Assembly (NCBI GenBank): GCA_002478115.1
Contig: DLMH01000182.1
Span: 1 to 36,092, forward strand
Length of the DNA stretch: 36,092 nt
Reading direction: 5' to 3'
Source: Candidatus Acidiferrum typicum
GTDB taxonomy: Bacteria > Acidobacteriota > Terriglobia > Acidiferrales > UBA7541
Shown here piece after piece: positions 36,089-36,092 of the stretch. The notes beneath the pieces were generated by a model. It was not told the DNA's origin. It saw only the letters and a program-made list of their open reading frames with translations, and ran no database searches. The stretch's first letter is position 1. The number at the start of each line of letters is the position of its first letter. Made by a program: the position numbers and the translations under genes.

Positions 36089-36092
36089 GTGA

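Overview
The window reads as a chromosomal segment of a soil-type Acidobacteriota (Terriglobia-like) genome. The argument is from gene content: an Oar-like TonB-dependent receptor with a carboxypeptidase-regulatory N-terminus, several FG-GAP/ASPIC-UnbV (CRTAC1-type) proteins, large periplasmic TPR proteins, an IPT/kelch/BIG2 giant surface protein and a LacI regulator. No 16S or other marker gene is present, so the assignment is an inference.

Left part (1-9515): a degenerate 23-nt tandem repeat, a small membrane protein, a secreted GHSLG-type lipase/esterase and a 1774-residue secreted repeat protein (ten IPT/TIG modules, seven kelch repeats, four BIG2-like modules and a C-terminal HYDIN/ASPM-type module). 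All three genes are on the minus strand.

Middle part (9516-16841): a tRNA-integrated, apparently decayed mobilisable element. A tyrosine recombinase gene (15563-16738) ends 27 bp from the CCA end of a CAT-anticodon tRNA gene (16766-16841, minus strand), the usual arrangement at an attachment site. Beside it are a small HTH protein, a 384-residue protein with a ribbon-helix-helix-like N-terminus, and an operon in trwA-trwB-trwC order: RHH accessory protein, coupling protein, MobF relaxase-helicase. The coupling protein keeps its membrane-anchor N-domain but stops matching where Walker A should begin, so it lacks the ATPase core. The non-coding stretch upstream of the operon carries three 16-nt GTT...AAC near-palindromes and other inverted repeats and is the best oriT/operator candidate. 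No T4SS mating-pair genes are visible. The left boundary of the element was not found, so the lipase and the giant protein may be cargo or may be chromosomal.

Right part (17007-36092): a DUF4386-like membrane protein, a secreted TPR protein and an Oar-like TonB-dependent receptor (all minus), then a divergent LacI regulator, with a LacI-type palindrome (TTAACCGCTTAA) in the shared intergenic region. Next is a tight plus-strand operon of four exported proteins: an FG-GAP/ASPIC-redoxin-TPR fusion, an 851-residue TPR protein and two FG-GAP/ASPIC proteins, with SD-coupled or overlapping junctions. Together they suggest a regulated cell-envelope system, with outer-membrane uptake on one side of the regulator and periplasmic or surface beta-propeller and TPR proteins on the other. 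The substrate cannot be read from sequence. The window ends with a small hypothetical gene that may be transcribed leaderless and a short CPBP-protease-like N-terminus that stops early.
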